A stretch of DNA of 64,000 nucleotides from Variovorax sp. N23 (GCF_025486315.1 NZ_JAOOPY010000007.1:248001-312000); one strand, 5' to 3'; counted from the first letter of the stretch, positions 34,737 through 44,965 are shown. Program-made: numbers and translations. Notes: generated from the letters alone by a model not told the origin.

Positions 34737-35492
34737 TCAGGCGGAAGCGCCCTCTTCGACTTCCACGAATTCGTCGCTGCCGGCTTCCTGCACGGCCTTG
34801 ACCACGTCGTTGCCCGCATTGTTACGGCCTTCGATGATCGCGTCGGCGATGCCGCGGGCGTACAGCGTGACGGCCTTCGACGAGTCGTCGTTGCCGGGGA
34901 TCACGTAGTCGATGCCTTCGGGCGAGTGGTTGGAGTCGACCACGCCGATCAGCGGGATGCCCAGCTTCTTGGCTTCGGCCACGGCGATCTTGTGGAAGCC
35001 CACGTCGATCACGAAGATGGCGTCGGGCAGCGCGGTCATGTCCTGGATGCCGCCGATGTCCTTTTCGAGCTTCTCGATTTCGCGCGAGAAGGTCAGTTGT
35101 TCCTTCTTGCTGAGCGAATCGAGGCCGGCTTCCTGCTGGGCCTTCATTTCCTTCAGGCGCTTGATCGAGGTCTTGACCGTCTTGAAGTTGGTCAGCATGC
35201 CGCCGAGCCAGCGGGTGTCGACGAAGGGCACGCCGGCGCGGCGGGCTTCGGCGGCCACGATTTCACGGGCTTGGCGCTTGGTGCCGACCATCAGGATCGT
35301 GCCGCGGTTGGCGGTGAGTTGCTTGGCGTACTTCATCGCATCCTGGAACATCGGAAGCGACTTTTCCAGGTTGATGATGTGGATCTTGTTGCGATGGCCG
35401 AAGATGAACGGGGCCATCTTGGGGTTCCAGAAGCGGGTTTGGTGACCGAAGTGGACACCGGCTTCCAGCATTTCGCGCATGGTCGTCGACAT
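34737..35492 (-). CDS. rpsB: 30S ribosomal protein S2
   Basis: The 251 residues match S2: [22 protein letters not shown] start, [31 protein letters not shown], and [19 protein letters not shown]. The acidic tail ([11 protein letters not shown]) is usual. ATG 35492 has GGAG about nine bases upstream. The 5' leader contains a symmetric hairpin that may mediate S2 autoregulation. Confidence 0.99.
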   Translation of the reverse strand: MSTTMREMLEAGVHFGHQTRFWNPKMAPFIFGHRNKIHIINLEKSLPMFQDAMKYAKQLTANRGTILMVGTKRQAREIVAAEARRAGVPFVDTRWLGGMLTNFKTVKTSIKRLKEMKAQQEAGLDSLSKKEQLTFSREIEKLEKDIGGIQDMTALPDAIFVIDVGFHKIAVAEAKKLGIPLIGVVDSNHSPEGIDYVIPGNDDSSKAVTLYARGIADAIIEGRNNAGNDVVKAVQEAGSDEFVEVEEGASA

Positions 35493-35522
35493 AGGAATAA
35501 CTCCAAAGGTTGGGTCTAAAAT

Positions 35523-35577
35523 CCAGCCCGTTTCGCGGCCTCTGTTTTGCGAGGACGCGACACCTTGAGTGGGCTGG
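35523..35577 (-). promoter_or_regulatory. Hairpin leader of rpsB, possible S2 autoregulatory RNA
   Basis: On the minus strand a 55-base element folds into three stacked helices: CCAGCCC with GGGCTGG (35571-35577 with 35523-35529), TCGCG with CGCGA (35556-35560 with 35533-35537) and CCTC with GAGG (35551-35554 with 35539-35542), capped by GCAAAACA. It ends 30 bases before the rpsB ATG. S2 is known to repress its own mRNA through a structured leader in gammaproteobacteria; the same role here is inferred. Confidence 0.5.
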
Positions 35578-35636
35578 TTTGCGGATGTGTTTGCGCCGTC
35601 GTGGAACCGTGAAATCCCGCTTGGCGAAACCCAAAG

Positions 35637-35645
35637 AGTATAGCA
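35637..35645 (-). promoter_or_regulatory. Extended -10 promoter of rpsB
   Basis: The minus strand reads TGCTATACT, an extended -10 element, about 145 bases before the rpsB start. No good -35 is seen, as expected for an extended -10 promoter. It would give a leader of about 137 bases carrying the hairpin at 35523-35577. Confidence 0.55.
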
Positions 35646-35669
35646 CGCCCTCCCCACCTCACTCCTCCC

Positions 35670-36992
35670 ATGCACCCTGATCTGCACGCTACCCGCCTGG
35701 CCATCGCGGCCGGAACCTCCGACGCGCGCACCGAAATCGAGCATGCCGTCGCTGCCGCGCAATCGCCGGCCAATCGGCACACCTTCACGCGGACCCTGTT
35801 CGACGAGGCGCGCCGGGAGGCCGCCACGGCCGAGCGCACGCTGCCGCTCGCCGGCCTCGCCTTCTCGGTCAAGGATCTGTTCGACGTGGCGAACCAGCCG
35901 ACGCCGGCGGGCTCGGTCGTCCTGACCCACGCGCCCGCCGCGACGGCAGACGCACCGGCCGTCGCGCGGCTGCGCGCGGCCGGCGGCGCCCTGATCGGCC
36001 GCACGAACATGACCGAATTCGCGTTCTCCGGTGTCGGCGTGAACCCGCACCACGGCACGCCGGCCAACGCGGCCGATCCGGCCACGCCGCGCATTCCCGG
36101 CGGCTCCTCGTCCGGGGCCGCCGTGTCGGTCGCCACCGGCGCCGCCTTCATCGGGCTGGGCTCGGACACAGGCGGCTCCATTCGCATTCCGGCAGCGCTC
36201 AATGGCATCGTCGGCTTCAAAAGCACCGCCCGCCTCGTCCCGACGGACGGCGCGATCCCGCTGTCGACCACGCTCGACACCGTCTGCGCCATGACGCGCT
36301 CGGTGCGCGACGCGGTCACCGCGCACGAAGTGCTGGCCGGGCGCCGGGTCGCCCCGGGCGACAAGCCCCTGTCGGCCCGGCGCCTCGCGGTCGTCCGGAA
36401 CCTCTTTCTCGACGAGGTCGAGCCGGCCGTGGCCCGCGCCTTCGACGCGGCGCTCGTCGCCTTGCGGGTGGCCGGTGCGCAGATCGAGGAGATCACGCTG
36501 TCGCCGCTCGCGGACCTGCCGGCCATGAATGCCACCGGCTTCTCGGCGCCCGAAGCCTATGCGTGGCACCGGCTGCTGCTGGAACGCAGCGGCGCCGGCT
36601 ACGACCCGCGCGTGGCGCAGCGCATCCTGAAGGGCGCGACGACGAAGGCCTACGAGTACCTCGATCTCGTGCGGGCACGCCGCGACTGGATCGCCCATAT
36701 GGAAGCCGCGCTGCAGCGCTTCGATGCGGTGCTGTCGCCGACCGTGCCGATCACCGCGCCGACGATCGCCAGCGTGGCACCGGGCGCGGAGCGCGATGCC
36801 GAATTCTTCCGCGTCAACGGGCTGCTGCTGCGCAATCCATCGGTCATCAACATGCTGGACGGCTGTGCGATCTCGATCCCCTGCCAGGCGCCAGGAGACG
36901 CGCCGGTCGGCCTGATGCTCTGGCATGCGTCGCTGCACGACGACGCCGTGCTCGCCATTGCCGCCGAAGCGGAGCGCGCGCTGCAACAATAG
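35670..36992 (+). CDS. Amidase signature family protein
   Basis: A 440-residue amidase of the Ser-cisSer-Lys family. The triad is visible as Lys68 in AFSVKDLFD, Ser146 in PGGSSSGAA and the nucleophile Ser170 in DTGGSIRIP. It resembles the AtzE/GatA-like hydrolases of Burkholderiales, but the substrate (an amide, carbamate or biuret-like compound) is unknown. It is divergent from rpsB and 56 bases upstream of a D-amino-acid dehydrogenase gene, so a role in amide or amino-acid catabolism is plausible. No Shine-Dalgarno sequence is evident at ATG 35670. Confidence 0.85.
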   Translation: MHPDLHATRLAIAAGTSDARTEIEHAVAAAQSPANRHTFTRTLFDEARREAATAERTLPLAGLAFSVKDLFDVANQPTPAGSVVLTHAPAATADAPAVARLRAAGGALIGRTNMTEFAFSGVGVNPHHGTPANAADPATPRIPGGSSSGAAVSVATGAAFIGLGSDTGGSIRIPAALNGIVGFKSTARLVPTDGAIPLSTTLDTVCAMTRSVRDAVTAHEVLAGRRVAPGDKPLSARRLAVVRNLFLDEVEPAVARAFDAALVALRVAGAQIEEITLSPLADLPAMNATGFSAPEAYAWHRLLLERSGAGYDPRVAQRILKGATTKAYEYLDLVRARRDWIAHMEAALQRFDAVLSPTVPITAPTIASVAPGAERDAEFFRVNGLLLRNPSVINMLDGCAISIPCQAPGDAPVGLMLWHASLHDDAVLAIAAEAERALQQ

Positions 36993-37048
36993 CGCCCTGC
37001 GCTGCGGCCGCGCCCTGCGGTCGGCGCCATTCCTTCACCGAAGAATCA

Positions 37049-38299
37049 ATGAAAATCGCGATCGTGGGCGCCGGCATCATCGGCGTCACCACCGCCTGGG
37101 AGCTGGCCAGCGACGGCCATGACGTCACCGTCTTCGAGCGCCGCGGTGCCGCGGCCGAGGAATCCAGCTTTGCCAATGCCGGCGTGGTCGCGCCGGGCTA
37201 CGTCACCCCCTGGGCCGCGCCGGGCATGCGGATGAAGGTGCTGCGTTCGCTGCTCTCCACCCATGGCGCCATCAAGGTGCGATGGCCGCTCGCGGCACGC
37301 GACCTGCGCTGGATGTCGCACTGGCAGCGCGCCTGCAGGCTCGAGACCTACCTGGCCAACCGCGCCCGCATGCAGCGCCTGGCTTTCTACAGCCGCACCC
37401 GGCTCCACGAGATCAGCGAGGCGCGCGAGCTGAGCTACGAGCGCAGCGACGGCTACCTCGTGCTGCTGCGCTCCAAGCGCGAACGCAAGCTGGTGCAACC
37501 GGGCCTGGAGGTGCTGCGCAGCGCCGGCAGCGTGTTCCGCGAGATCGACGCCGACGAAGCCCGCCGGATCGAGCCGGCCCTCAGCACCGACACCGAGCTG
37601 GCCGGCGCCATCCATCTGCCCGAGGACGAGGTGGCGAACTGCCGACAGTTCGCCCTGCTGCTCAAACGCGAAGCCGAGTCGCTCGGTGCGCAATTCCACT
37701 TCAACTGCGACATCGCGCCACTGAGCCGCGCGGCACCGCGCTCGCTCGCGCTGGCCGCCGGTTCCGATGCGGTCACCTACGACGCCATCGTGGTCTGCGC
37801 CGGCGTCGCATCGGCGGCGCTGCTGCGGCCCCTGGGCATCCGCATGCCGCTGGCACCGGTGTACGGCCACTCGGTGACGGCCCACATCCGCGAGCCGCTC
37901 AACGCGCCGCGCAGCGCCGTGATGGACGAGCGCTACAAGGTCGCCATCTCCCGCATGGGCCTGCGGGTGCGCGTGGCCGGCAGTGCGGAGATCGGCGGCT
38001 CGCTCGACACGATGAATCCGGCGGCGCTGCAGACGCTCTACAAGGTGCTGCACGACTGGTTTCCCGGCGCGGCCACGCTGCAGACCGGTGTTCAGCAGTG
38101 GAAAGGCGCACGGCCCATGCTCCCGGACGGCCCGCCGGTGATCGGGCCGAGCGGCGTGCCGGGCGTCTGGCTCAATCTCGGGCATGGCTCCAGCGGCTGG
38201 GCGCTCTCGTGCGGCAGCGCGCGCGTGCTGGCCGACCTCGTCGCCGGCCAGGACGCCGGGATCGATCTGGAAGGCCTCGGCATCGAGCGGCTGCTCTGA
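37049..38299 (+). CDS. dadA: D-amino acid dehydrogenase (DadA family)
   Basis: Flavoprotein that oxidises D-amino acids to keto acids and passes electrons to the respiratory chain. The 416-residue protein has the FAD motif GAGIIGVTTAWELA (7-20), ESSFANAGVVAPGYVTPWAAPGM typical of DadA, VVCAGVASAALL, and the C-terminal WLNLGHGSSGWALSCGSA. ATG 37049 is the first codon of the FAD domain. Located between the amidase and nnr genes; all three probably form one transcript. A second DadA paralogue elsewhere in the genome cannot be excluded. Confidence 0.88.
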   Translation: MKIAIVGAGIIGVTTAWELASDGHDVTVFERRGAAAEESSFANAGVVAPGYVTPWAAPGMRMKVLRSLLSTHGAIKVRWPLAARDLRWMSHWQRACRLETYLANRARMQRLAFYSRTRLHEISEARELSYERSDGYLVLLRSKRERKLVQPGLEVLRSAGSVFREIDADEARRIEPALSTDTELAGAIHLPEDEVANCRQFALLLKREAESLGAQFHFNCDIAPLSRAAPRSLALAAGSDAVTYDAIVVCAGVASAALLRPLGIRMPLAPVYGHSVTAHIREPLNAPRSAVMDERYKVAISRMGLRVRVAGSAEIGGSLDTMNPAALQTLYKVLHDWFPGAATLQTGVQQWKGARPMLPDGPPVIGPSGVPGVWLNLGHGSSGWALSCGSARVLADLVAGQDAGIDLEGLGIERLL

Positions 38300-38327
38300 A
38301 CTGCGGCGCCGTCGCACAATCGGCGGC

Positions 38328-39785
38328 ATGCAACGCATCACCTCCGAGTCCGACGCGCCGCTCTTCGACATCGCCGCCACGCGCCGCCTCGAGCACGTCG
38401 CCGCGGCCGCGCTGCCGCCCCACACGCTGATGCAGCGGGCCGGGCACGCCGTCGCGCGGCTCGCGATGGCCCTGGCGCCCGATGCACGGACGATCTGGGT
38501 CGCCTGTGGCCCCGGCAACAACGGCGGCGATGGCTTCGAAGCGGCGGCGCAACTGCAGCGTCACGGCTTCCATCCCGTCGTGACCCATCTGGGCGACGCA
38601 GAACGCTTGCCCGCAGACGCGCGCGCCTCGTTCAAACGCGCCCGCGCCGAGGGCGTCGCCTTCGCCGATTCACCCCCCCCCGTCTACGACCTGGCCATCG
38701 ACGCGCTGCTGGGCATCGGCGCCGTACGCCCGCCCGAAGGCGTGATGGCCGAATGGCTCGCGCGCATGCACGCGAGCCCGGCACCGCTGCTGAGTGTGGA
38801 CGTGCCTTCGGGCCTGGATGCGGACACGGGCGCCTGGGGGGTCGCCCCGCCCTTTTCAGCGGCCGGACGGCGCTGCTGCCTGACGCTGCTGACCCGCAAG
38901 CCGGGGCTCTTCACCGCACAGGGCCGGGATGCGGCCGGCGAGGTCTGGTTCGACGACCTGGGCTGCGCCGCCGGCGAAACACCGACGGCACGCTTGAATG
39001 AACGCCCCATCGACCGACCTCGAACACACGCCAGCCACAAAGGCAGCTATGGCGACGTCGCCGTCATCGGCGGGGCACCGGGCATGGCGGGCGCGGCCTT
39101 GCTCGCCGCATCGGCCGCACTGCATGCGGGCGCCGGCCGCGTCTACGTGGCCCCGCTGGACGAAACGGCCGCCATGCTCGACATGCAGCACCCCGAACTG
39201 ATGTTCCGCCGGCCGGCCGCGCTGGAGATGGCCAACCTGAGTGTGGTCTGCGGCTGTGGTGGCGCTGGCGCCGTGCACGCGGTACTGCCGCGCGTGTTGT
39301 CCACGGCGAAGGCGTTGGTGCTCGACGCCGACGCGCTCAACGCCATCGCGCACGACGCATCGCTGCAGGCGCTGCTGCGCCAACGCGCCGCACGCGGCCT
39401 TGGCACCGTGCTCACGCCGCACCCGCTGGAAGCGGCGCGGCTGCTCGGGATCGACGCGCAGCAGGTCCAGGCCCATCGCCTGCAGGCGGCGATGTCCATG
39501 GCGAGCCGCTTTGCCTGCACCGTGGTGCTCAAAGGATCGGGCACGGTCATCGCCGCACCGGGCGAGATACCGCGCATCAACTTCGGCGGAAACGCCCGGC
39601 TGGCCACCGCCGGGACCGGCGATGTGCTCGCAGGGATGGTGGGCGCGGGCCTGGCGGTCGGCGAGGCAGCGCATGCCGCGGCGTGCGCAGCGGTCTGGCG
39701 GCACGGCGACCGGGCCGATCACTGGCCCGAAGACCGGCCACTGACGGCCGGAGCGCTGGCCCACGGGTGTTGCGCCTCGACCTGA
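38328..39785 (+). CDS. nnr: Bifunctional NAD(P)H-hydrate epimerase / ADP-dependent dehydratase
   Basis: Repairs hydrated NADH and NADPH. The 485-residue fusion has an N-terminal YjeF epimerase domain (about 1-215) with CGPGNNGGDGFEAA (60-73) and VDVPSGLDADTG, and a C-terminal ribokinase-like dehydratase domain (about 235-485) with GSYGDVAVIGGAPGMAGAALLA, LTPHPLEAARLLG, VVLKGSGTVIA and the GTGDVLAGMV motif. ATG 38328 begins the epimerase domain. A run of eight C residues near 38670 lies in frame and does not break the gene. Confidence 0.95.
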   Translation: MQRITSESDAPLFDIAATRRLEHVAAAALPPHTLMQRAGHAVARLAMALAPDARTIWVACGPGNNGGDGFEAAAQLQRHGFHPVVTHLGDAERLPADARASFKRARAEGVAFADSPPPVYDLAIDALLGIGAVRPPEGVMAEWLARMHASPAPLLSVDVPSGLDADTGAWGVAPPFSAAGRRCCLTLLTRKPGLFTAQGRDAAGEVWFDDLGCAAGETPTARLNERPIDRPRTHASHKGSYGDVAVIGGAPGMAGAALLAASAALHAGAGRVYVAPLDETAAMLDMQHPELMFRRPAALEMANLSVVCGCGGAGAVHAVLPRVLSTAKALVLDADALNAIAHDASLQALLRQRAARGLGTVLTPHPLEAARLLGIDAQQVQAHRLQAAMSMASRFACTVVLKGSGTVIAAPGEIPRINFGGNARLATAGTGDVLAGMVGAGLAVGEAAHAAACAAVWRHGDRADHWPEDRPLTAGALAHGCCAST

Positions 39786-39808
39786 AGCCGAGGCCGCACT
39801 TCAAGCGC

Positions 39809-40570
39809 TCAGCCGCGCCCGACGAAGGGCATCTTCGTCGCCATGATCGTGTGGAACAGCACGTTGGCCTCCAGCGGCAGGTTCGCCATGTAGAGCACCG
39901 ACTGGCCGACGATCTTCACGTCGATCAGCGGCTCGATCGCCAGCTCGCCATTGGCTTGCGGCACGCCCTTGGCCATGCGCGCGGCGAGTTCGGTCATGGC
40001 GTTGCCCACGTCGACCTGGCCGACCGCGATGTCGTACTTGCGGCCATCGAGCGACGCCGTCTTGGTCAGGCCCTGCACCGCGTGCTTGGTGGCCGTGTAG
40101 GCGATCGAATTCGGACGCGGCGCGGTCGCCGAGATGGACCCGTTGTTGATGATGCGGCCACCGCGTGGCGTCTGCGCCTTCATCACCCGGAACGCCTGCT
40201 GAATGCAGAAGAACATGCCGGTCAGGTTGATGTCGACCACCCCCTGCCATTGGGCCGGCGTCCAGTCCTCGAACGGCCCGGGCGGATTGCCCACGCCGGC
40301 GTTGTTGAACAGCAGATCGACCCGGCCGAAGCGCTCCACCGTGGCTGCGAACAGCGCCTCGACGGAGGCGGCATCGGCGACGTCCGTCGGCACGGCGAAG
40401 GCGCGCGAAGCGGCGCCCGACTCGTCGGCGACCTGCCCGAGCGGCTCGGCCCGACGGCCCGCCAGCGTGACGTTCCAGCCGTCGGCCAGCAGCGCCAGCG
40501 CAGCCGCGCGGCCGATGCCAGTGCCAGCGCCGGTGACGATCGCTGTTCGAGGTGCAGTGTTCTGTGTCAT
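39809..40570 (-). CDS. SDR family oxidoreductase
   Basis: A 253-residue short-chain dehydrogenase/reductase. Cofactor loop TGAGTGIG (13-20), NNAG (89-92), and the catalytic Ser145, Tyr158 and Lys162 in the [19 protein letters not shown] segment. ARG40-Arg41 after the second beta strand suggests NADPH use, but this is uncertain. Substrate unknown. ATG 40570 has AGGAG about ten bases upstream; an in-frame GTG at 40597 would overlap rnr. It lies 19 bases after the rnr stop. Confidence 0.87.
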   Translation of the reverse strand: MTQNTAPRTAIVTGAGTGIGRAAALALLADGWNVTLAGRRAEPLGQVADESGAASRAFAVPTDVADAASVEALFAATVERFGRVDLLFNNAGVGNPPGPFEDWTPAQWQGVVDINLTGMFFCIQQAFRVMKAQTPRGGRIINNGSISATAPRPNSIAYTATKHAVQGLTKTASLDGRKYDIAVGQVDVGNAMTELAARMAKGVPQANGELAIEPLIDVKIVGQSVLYMANLPLEANVLFHTIMATKMPFVGRG

Positions 40571-40589
40571 ATCTTTCTGTCTCCTTCGT

Positions 40590-42902
40590 TCATCCACGGC
40601 GGGGCTTGCGCCCCTTCATCTTGTTGGCGGCCTTCTTCACCGCCGACTTGAAGGCCTGCATGGCCGACTGCGCACCATCGGCGCGTTCGACCGGCAGGGA
40701 CACCGCCTCGGCGCTCTTGCCGCCGCCGCGAGAACTGCGCTTGGCCGAGGCCTTGACCGGCACGCCACCCGAACCAACGCCCTTGTCCTTCATGGCCCGC
40801 GCTGTCAGTTCTTCGCCTTCGCGCACCAGGCGGAAGTCGATCTTGCGTCCGTCGAGGTCGACACGGCTGACCTGCACCCGCACCCGCGTGCCGATGGCGT
40901 AGCGGATGCCGGTGCGCTCGCCGCGCAGCTCCTGGCGCATCTCGTCGAACTTGAAGTACTCGCCGCCGAGCTCGGTGATGTGCACCAGGCCCTCGACGTA
41001 CATCGCATCGAGCGTGACGAAGATGCCGAAGGTCGTCGCCGCGCTGACCACGCCGCCGTATTCCTCGCCCAGGTGCTCGCGCATGTACTTGCACTTGAGC
41101 CAGGCCTCGACGTCGCGGCTGGCTTCGTCGGCGCGGCGCTCGTTGGCGCTGCAATGCAGGCCGGCCGCTTCCCAGGCCTGCACCTCCTTGCTGGGCGCGA
41201 CGACCGCCTTCTGCGGCTTGTTCGTCGGCACCTTCACGCGCGAAGCCAGCCGCTTGGCCAGCTTGGCATGCGCCTCGCCCGGCGTCGGCAGCATCGGCAG
41301 CGTGTACTTCTGCTTGTTGAGAATCGCCTTGATCACACGGTGCACCAGCAAGTCGGGATAGCGCCGAATGGGGCTGGTGAAGTGCGTGTAGGCCTCGTAA
41401 GCCAGGCCGAAGTGGCCGCTGTTGATCGGCGTGTAGATCGCCTGGCTCATCGAGCGCAACAGCATCGTGTGGATCTGCTGTGCGTCGGGCCGCTCCTTGG
41501 TGGCCTCCGCGATGGCCTGGAATTCGCCGGGGCGCGGGTCTTCGGTGATCGACAGGCCCACGCCCATCGCCTTCAGGTAGCCACGGAGGATTTCCTTCTT
41601 CTCGGTGGTCGGCCCTTCGTGGACGCGGAACAGGCCCGGGTGTTTGCCTTCGGCGATGAAGTCGGCACTGCAGACGTTCGCCGCGAGCATCGCCTCTTCG
41701 ATCAGTCGGTGCGCTTCGTTGCGCGTGCGCGGCACGATCTTCTCGATGCGGCCCGCGTCGTCGCAGATGATCTGCGTCTCGGTGGTTTCGAAGTCCACCG
41801 CACCGCGCTTGCTGCGCTGCTTGAGCAAGGCTTTGTAGACATCGGACAGGTTCAGCAGATCCTTCACGCGGTCCTTGCGCTTGGCTGCTTCAGGGCCACG
41901 CGTGTTGCCCAGGATGGCCGCGACTTCCGTGTAGGTGAAGCGGGCATGGCTGAACATCACCGCCGGATAGAACTGGTAGGCGTAAATCTCGCCATCGGCC
42001 GCAACCAGCATGTCGCACACCATGCACAGTCGCTCGACCTCGGGGTTCAGCGAGCACAGGCCGTTGGACAGCTTCTCGGGCAGCATCGGAATGACCCGGC
42101 GCGGGAAGTACACGCTGGTCGCGCGCTCGTAGGCGTCGATGTCGATCGGCGAGCCCGTCTGCACATAGGCACTGACGTCGGCGATGGCCACCAGCAGCCG
42201 CCAGCCCTTGCCGCGGCCCACCTTCGCGGGCTCGCAATAGACCGCATCGTCGAAGTCGCGCGCATCTTCGCCGTCGATGGTGACGAGCGGCACGTCGGTC
42301 AGATCGACGCGGCCCTTCTTGTCGGCCGGCCGCACCTTGTCGGGCAGCGCCTTCGCCTCGGCGAGGCCTGCCTCGGAAAACTCGTGCGGCACGCCGTACT
42401 TGCGCACCGCGATCTCGATCTCCATGCCGGGGTCGTCGATCTCGCCGAGCACCTCCTTGACGCGGCCCACGGGCTGCCCGAAGAGCGCCGGCGGTTCGGT
42501 CAGTTGCACCACCACCACCTGGCCGACCTTGGCCGTGCCGGTGGCGCCCTTGGGGATCAGGACATCCTGACCGTAGCGCTTGTCCTCGGGGGCGACGAGC
42601 CAGACACCGCCTTCATGCAGCAGCCGGCCGATGATCGGCTGCTCGGAGCGCTCGATGATCTCGACCACGCGTCCTTCGGGGCGGCCGCGCCGGTCCTGCC
42701 GGACCACGCGCGCCTTGACACGGTCCTTGTGCAGGACCGCACGCATCTCGTTGGGAGGCAAATAAATGTCTGCTTCGCCGTCGTCGCGCTGCACGAAGCC
42801 GTGGCCGTCGCGATGCCCTTGAACGGTGCCTTCGAGTTCATCCAGCAGGCTGCTGGAAGTGCCGTTATTTTTGATATGATCTCCTTCTTTCCTGAAATTC
42901 AA
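40590..42902 (-). CDS. rnr: Ribonuclease R
   Basis: Processive 3'-5' exoribonuclease for structured RNA and trans-translation decay. It has two cold-shock domains (about 20-170), the RNB catalytic domain with [13 protein letters not shown] and ADVSAYV (about 210-550), an S1 domain (about 625-710) and a basic tail ([15 protein letters not shown]). The start is unclear: the only standard start codon is TTG 42902, which lacks a good ribosome site. A perfect AAGGAG (42886-42881) stands five bases before ATC 42875, which would give the protein [15 protein letters not shown]. The boundary given is the TTG. Downstream, the SDR gene follows by 19 bases; the gene is divergent from tRNA-Leu. Confidence 0.93.
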   Translation of the reverse strand: MNFRKEGDHIKNNGTSSSLLDELEGTVQGHRDGHGFVQRDDGEADIYLPPNEMRAVLHKDRVKARVVRQDRRGRPEGRVVEIIERSEQPIIGRLLHEGGVWLVAPEDKRYGQDVLIPKGATGTAKVGQVVVVQLTEPPALFGQPVGRVKEVLGEIDDPGMEIEIAVRKYGVPHEFSEAGLAEAKALPDKVRPADKKGRVDLTDVPLVTIDGEDARDFDDAVYCEPAKVGRGKGWRLLVAIADVSAYVQTGSPIDIDAYERATSVYFPRRVIPMLPEKLSNGLCSLNPEVERLCMVCDMLVAADGEIYAYQFYPAVMFSHARFTYTEVAAILGNTRGPEAAKRKDRVKDLLNLSDVYKALLKQRSKRGAVDFETTETQIICDDAGRIEKIVPRTRNEAHRLIEEAMLAANVCSADFIAEGKHPGLFRVHEGPTTEKKEILRGYLKAMGVGLSITEDPRPGEFQAIAEATKERPDAQQIHTMLLRSMSQAIYTPINSGHFGLAYEAYTHFTSPIRRYPDLLVHRVIKAILNKQKYTLPMLPTPGEAHAKLAKRLASRVKVPTNKPQKAVVAPSKEVQAWEAAGLHCSANERRADEASRDVEAWLKCKYMREHLGEEYGGVVSAATTFGIFVTLDAMYVEGLVHITELGGEYFKFDEMRQELRGERTGIRYAIGTRVRVQVSRVDLDGRKIDFRLVREGEELTARAMKDKGVGSGGVPVKASAKRSSRGGGKSAEAVSLPVERADGAQSAMQAFKSAVKKAANKMKGRKPRRG
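42875..42880 (+). promoter_or_regulatory. -10 box of first tRNA-Leu
   Basis: TATGAT lies 49 bases before the tRNA 5' end, with a weak -35. It overlaps the rnr ribosome-binding region on the other strand, so the two start regions are interlocked. Confidence 0.4.
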
Positions 42903-42929
42903 AACATGACTGCTTCTTGCAGTCGTGAA

Positions 42930-43014
<85 letters not shown>

Positions 43015-43053
43015 AGTTTAAACAGACCTTTACCAGGTCGTCATTCGATTCAA

Positions 43054-43078
43054 GCCACCGGTCTCCGGTGGCTTTTTT
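43054..43078 (+). terminator. Terminator after tRNA-Leu copy 1
   Basis: GCCACCGG (43054-43061), loop TCT and CCGGTGGC (43065-43072), followed by TTTTTT. Identical to the terminator after copy 2. Confidence 0.9.
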
Positions 43079-43124
43079 CATGCCGATTCGCCGCATCGCG
43101 ATCGAAGCGGTCGAAAAAACAGCA

Positions 43125-43130
43125 TATAAT
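43125..43130 (+). promoter_or_regulatory. -10 box of second tRNA-Leu
   Basis: A perfect TATAAT lies between the terminator of copy 1 and tRNA copy 2, 49 bases before the tRNA 5' end, the same distance as the box of copy 1. The -35 is weak (ATCGAA-like). Confidence 0.55.
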
Positions 43131-43178
43131 TCGAGGCTTCGCTGAAAAGCGAACCGTAGCTGCTTCGGCAGACACGAA

Positions 43179-43263
<85 letters not shown>

Positions 43264-43299
43264 AGTCAACGCTGACCTCCGCCAGGTCAGCCGAATCAA

Positions 43300-43324
43300 G
43301 CCACCGGTCTCCGGTGGCTTTTTT
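43300..43324 (+). terminator. Terminator after tRNA-Leu copy 2
   Basis: GCCACCGG (43300-43307), loop TCT, CCGGTGGC (43311-43318) and TTTTTT, the same as after copy 1. It separates the tRNA unit from the convergent rimO gene. Confidence 0.9.
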
Positions 43325-43350
43325 CTTGGGCCTCTCAACCGGCATCGACA

Positions 43351-44757
43351 TCAGATGGGCAGCGCAACCAGGTCGTGCCCCTCGACGCCGACGACGCGGG
43401 CGCGCGTGAAATCACCGACCTTCAGCGTCTTGCTGATCTTCTCGGGCGGCAGCAGCCGCACCGTGCCGTCGATCTCGGGCGCATCGGCGTACGTCCGGCC
43501 CACGCCCCCCTTGCGGCCCAGGCCGGGTGCCGAATCGACCAGCACCTGCATCGTCGCACCGATGCGCCGACGCAGCTTCGCGGTCGACACCGCCTCGGCC
43601 ACCTCCATGAAGCGGGCCCGACGCGCCTCGCGCACCTCCAGCGGGAGCATGCCCGGGATCTCGTTGGCCGCCGCACCTTCGACCGGGCTGTAGGCAAAAC
43701 ACCCGGCACGGTCGATTTCCGCCTCACGGATGAAGTCCAGCAGATGCTCGAACTCTTCCTCGGTCTCGCCAGGGAAACCGGCGATGAAGGTGCTGCGGAT
43801 GACGAGTTCAGGGCTCATTTCGCGCCAGCGCGCGATGCGCTCCAGGTTCTTCTCGCCGCTGGCCGGCCGCTTCATGCGGCGCAACACGTCGGGGTGGCTG
43901 TGCTGCAGCGGCACGTCGAGGTAAGGCAGCACCTGGCCGCTCGCCATCAACGGAATCACCTCGTCCACGCTCGGGTACGGGTACACATAGTGCAGACGGA
44001 CCCACGCGCCGTAGGGCTCGGCGATCTCGCCGAGCGTGCGCACCAGTTCGAGCATGCGCGTCTTCACGGGTTTTCCGTCCCAGAAGCCGGTGCGGTACTT
44101 GACGTCCACGCCATAGGCGGAGGTGTCCTGGCTGATCACCAGCAGTTCCTTCACGCCCCCCTCGAACAGGGCCTTCGCCTCGCTCAACACATCGCCCACC
44201 GGCCGCGACACCAGGTCGCCGCGCATGGACGGGATGATGCAGAAGGTGCAGCGGTGGTTGCAGCCCTCGCTGATCTTCAGATAGGCATAGTGCCGCGGCG
44301 TCAACTTGATGCCGGCCACGCCGAAGGCGTTCGGCACGAGATCGATGAACGGGTCGTGCGGCTTGGGCAGGTTGGCGTGGACCGCGTCCATCACCTCCTG
44401 CGTGGCGTGCGGCCCGGTCACGGCGAGCACGCTGGGATGCATCTGGCGCACCAGGTTGCCGCCTTCGGCCCCCATCTTGGCGCCCAGGCAGCCCGTGACG
44501 ATCACCCGGCCGTTGCCGGCCAGCGCCTCGCCGATGGTGTCGAGGCTCTCCCTCACCGCATCGTCGATGAAGCCGCAGGTGTTGACGATGACGATGTCGG
44601 CGCCCTCGAAAGTCTTGGATGTCTGGTAGCCCTCGGCGCTCAGCTGCGTGAGGATCAATTCGGAATCCGTCAGGGCCTTGGGGCAGCCCAGGCTCACGAA
44701 ACCGACCTTGGGGGCGGCCGGCGTGACGGTTCGTTCAGGGGAGGCAACTTCGCTCAT
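43351..44757 (-). CDS. rimO: Ribosomal protein S12 methylthiotransferase RimO
   Basis: Radical-SAM enzyme that adds a methylthio group to an aspartate of ribosomal protein S12. The 468-residue protein has the N-terminal UPF0004 domain with cluster cysteines Cys25, Cys61 and Cys90, the radical-SAM motif CNHRCTFC (Cys166, Cys170, Cys173) and a C-terminal TRAM domain ending in [21 protein letters not shown] at the N-terminus is the RimO (not MiaB) form. ATG 44757 is the only strong start. Confidence 0.96.
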   Translation of the reverse strand: MSEVASPERTVTPAAPKVGFVSLGCPKALTDSELILTQLSAEGYQTSKTFEGADIVIVNTCGFIDDAVRESLDTIGEALAGNGRVIVTGCLGAKMGAEGGNLVRQMHPSVLAVTGPHATQEVMDAVHANLPKPHDPFIDLVPNAFGVAGIKLTPRHYAYLKISEGCNHRCTFCIIPSMRGDLVSRPVGDVLSEAKALFEGGVKELLVISQDTSAYGVDVKYRTGFWDGKPVKTRMLELVRTLGEIAEPYGAWVRLHYVYPYPSVDEVIPLMASGQVLPYLDVPLQHSHPDVLRRMKRPASGEKNLERIARWREMSPELVIRSTFIAGFPGETEEEFEHLLDFIREAEIDRAGCFAYSPVEGAAANEIPGMLPLEVREARRARFMEVAEAVSTAKLRRRIGATMQVLVDSAPGLGRKGGVGRTYADAPEIDGTVRLLPPEKISKTLKVGDFTRARVVGVEGHDLVALPI

Positions 44758-44863
44758 TGCCCTATTGTCCCAGTTAAACCGATGTCCATCGGCGGCGATG
44801 GCCTCTCACGAGGCCAGCCAACGCCGCATTTCAGCTTCCCGCACGAAACCGACGCAGTCACAT

Positions 44864-44965
44864 GCCAGGGATACCGCGGAACCGGCTCCGCCGGGCCGCT
44901 GGTATCGCCCCTCGAGGGGGAGGCGGCGACACGCAGTGCGCCGCTTCGGGGGTGGGTTCATTTCA
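44864..44965. repeat. Dispersed repeat element, copy A (joined to phaR stop)
   Basis: About 100 bases nearly identical to 53806-53901. The shared left part starts GCCAGGGATACCG and contains GGAACCGGCT and CTGGTATCGCCC plus the palindrome CCCCTCGAGGGG; the middle (GGCGGCG to CGCCGC) differs between copies but stays self-complementary; the right end CGGGGGTGGGTTCATTTCA ends exactly on the phaR stop codon (TCA, TGA on the minus strand). The remaining 44758-44863 stretch shows no other feature. Confidence 0.8.

Noticed and set aside
38660..38690. Run of eight C residues in nnr as a phase-variation site
   Set aside because: The frame is intact and both domains are complete; such runs are expected by chance at this GC content, and a repair enzyme is an unlikely phase-variable gene.
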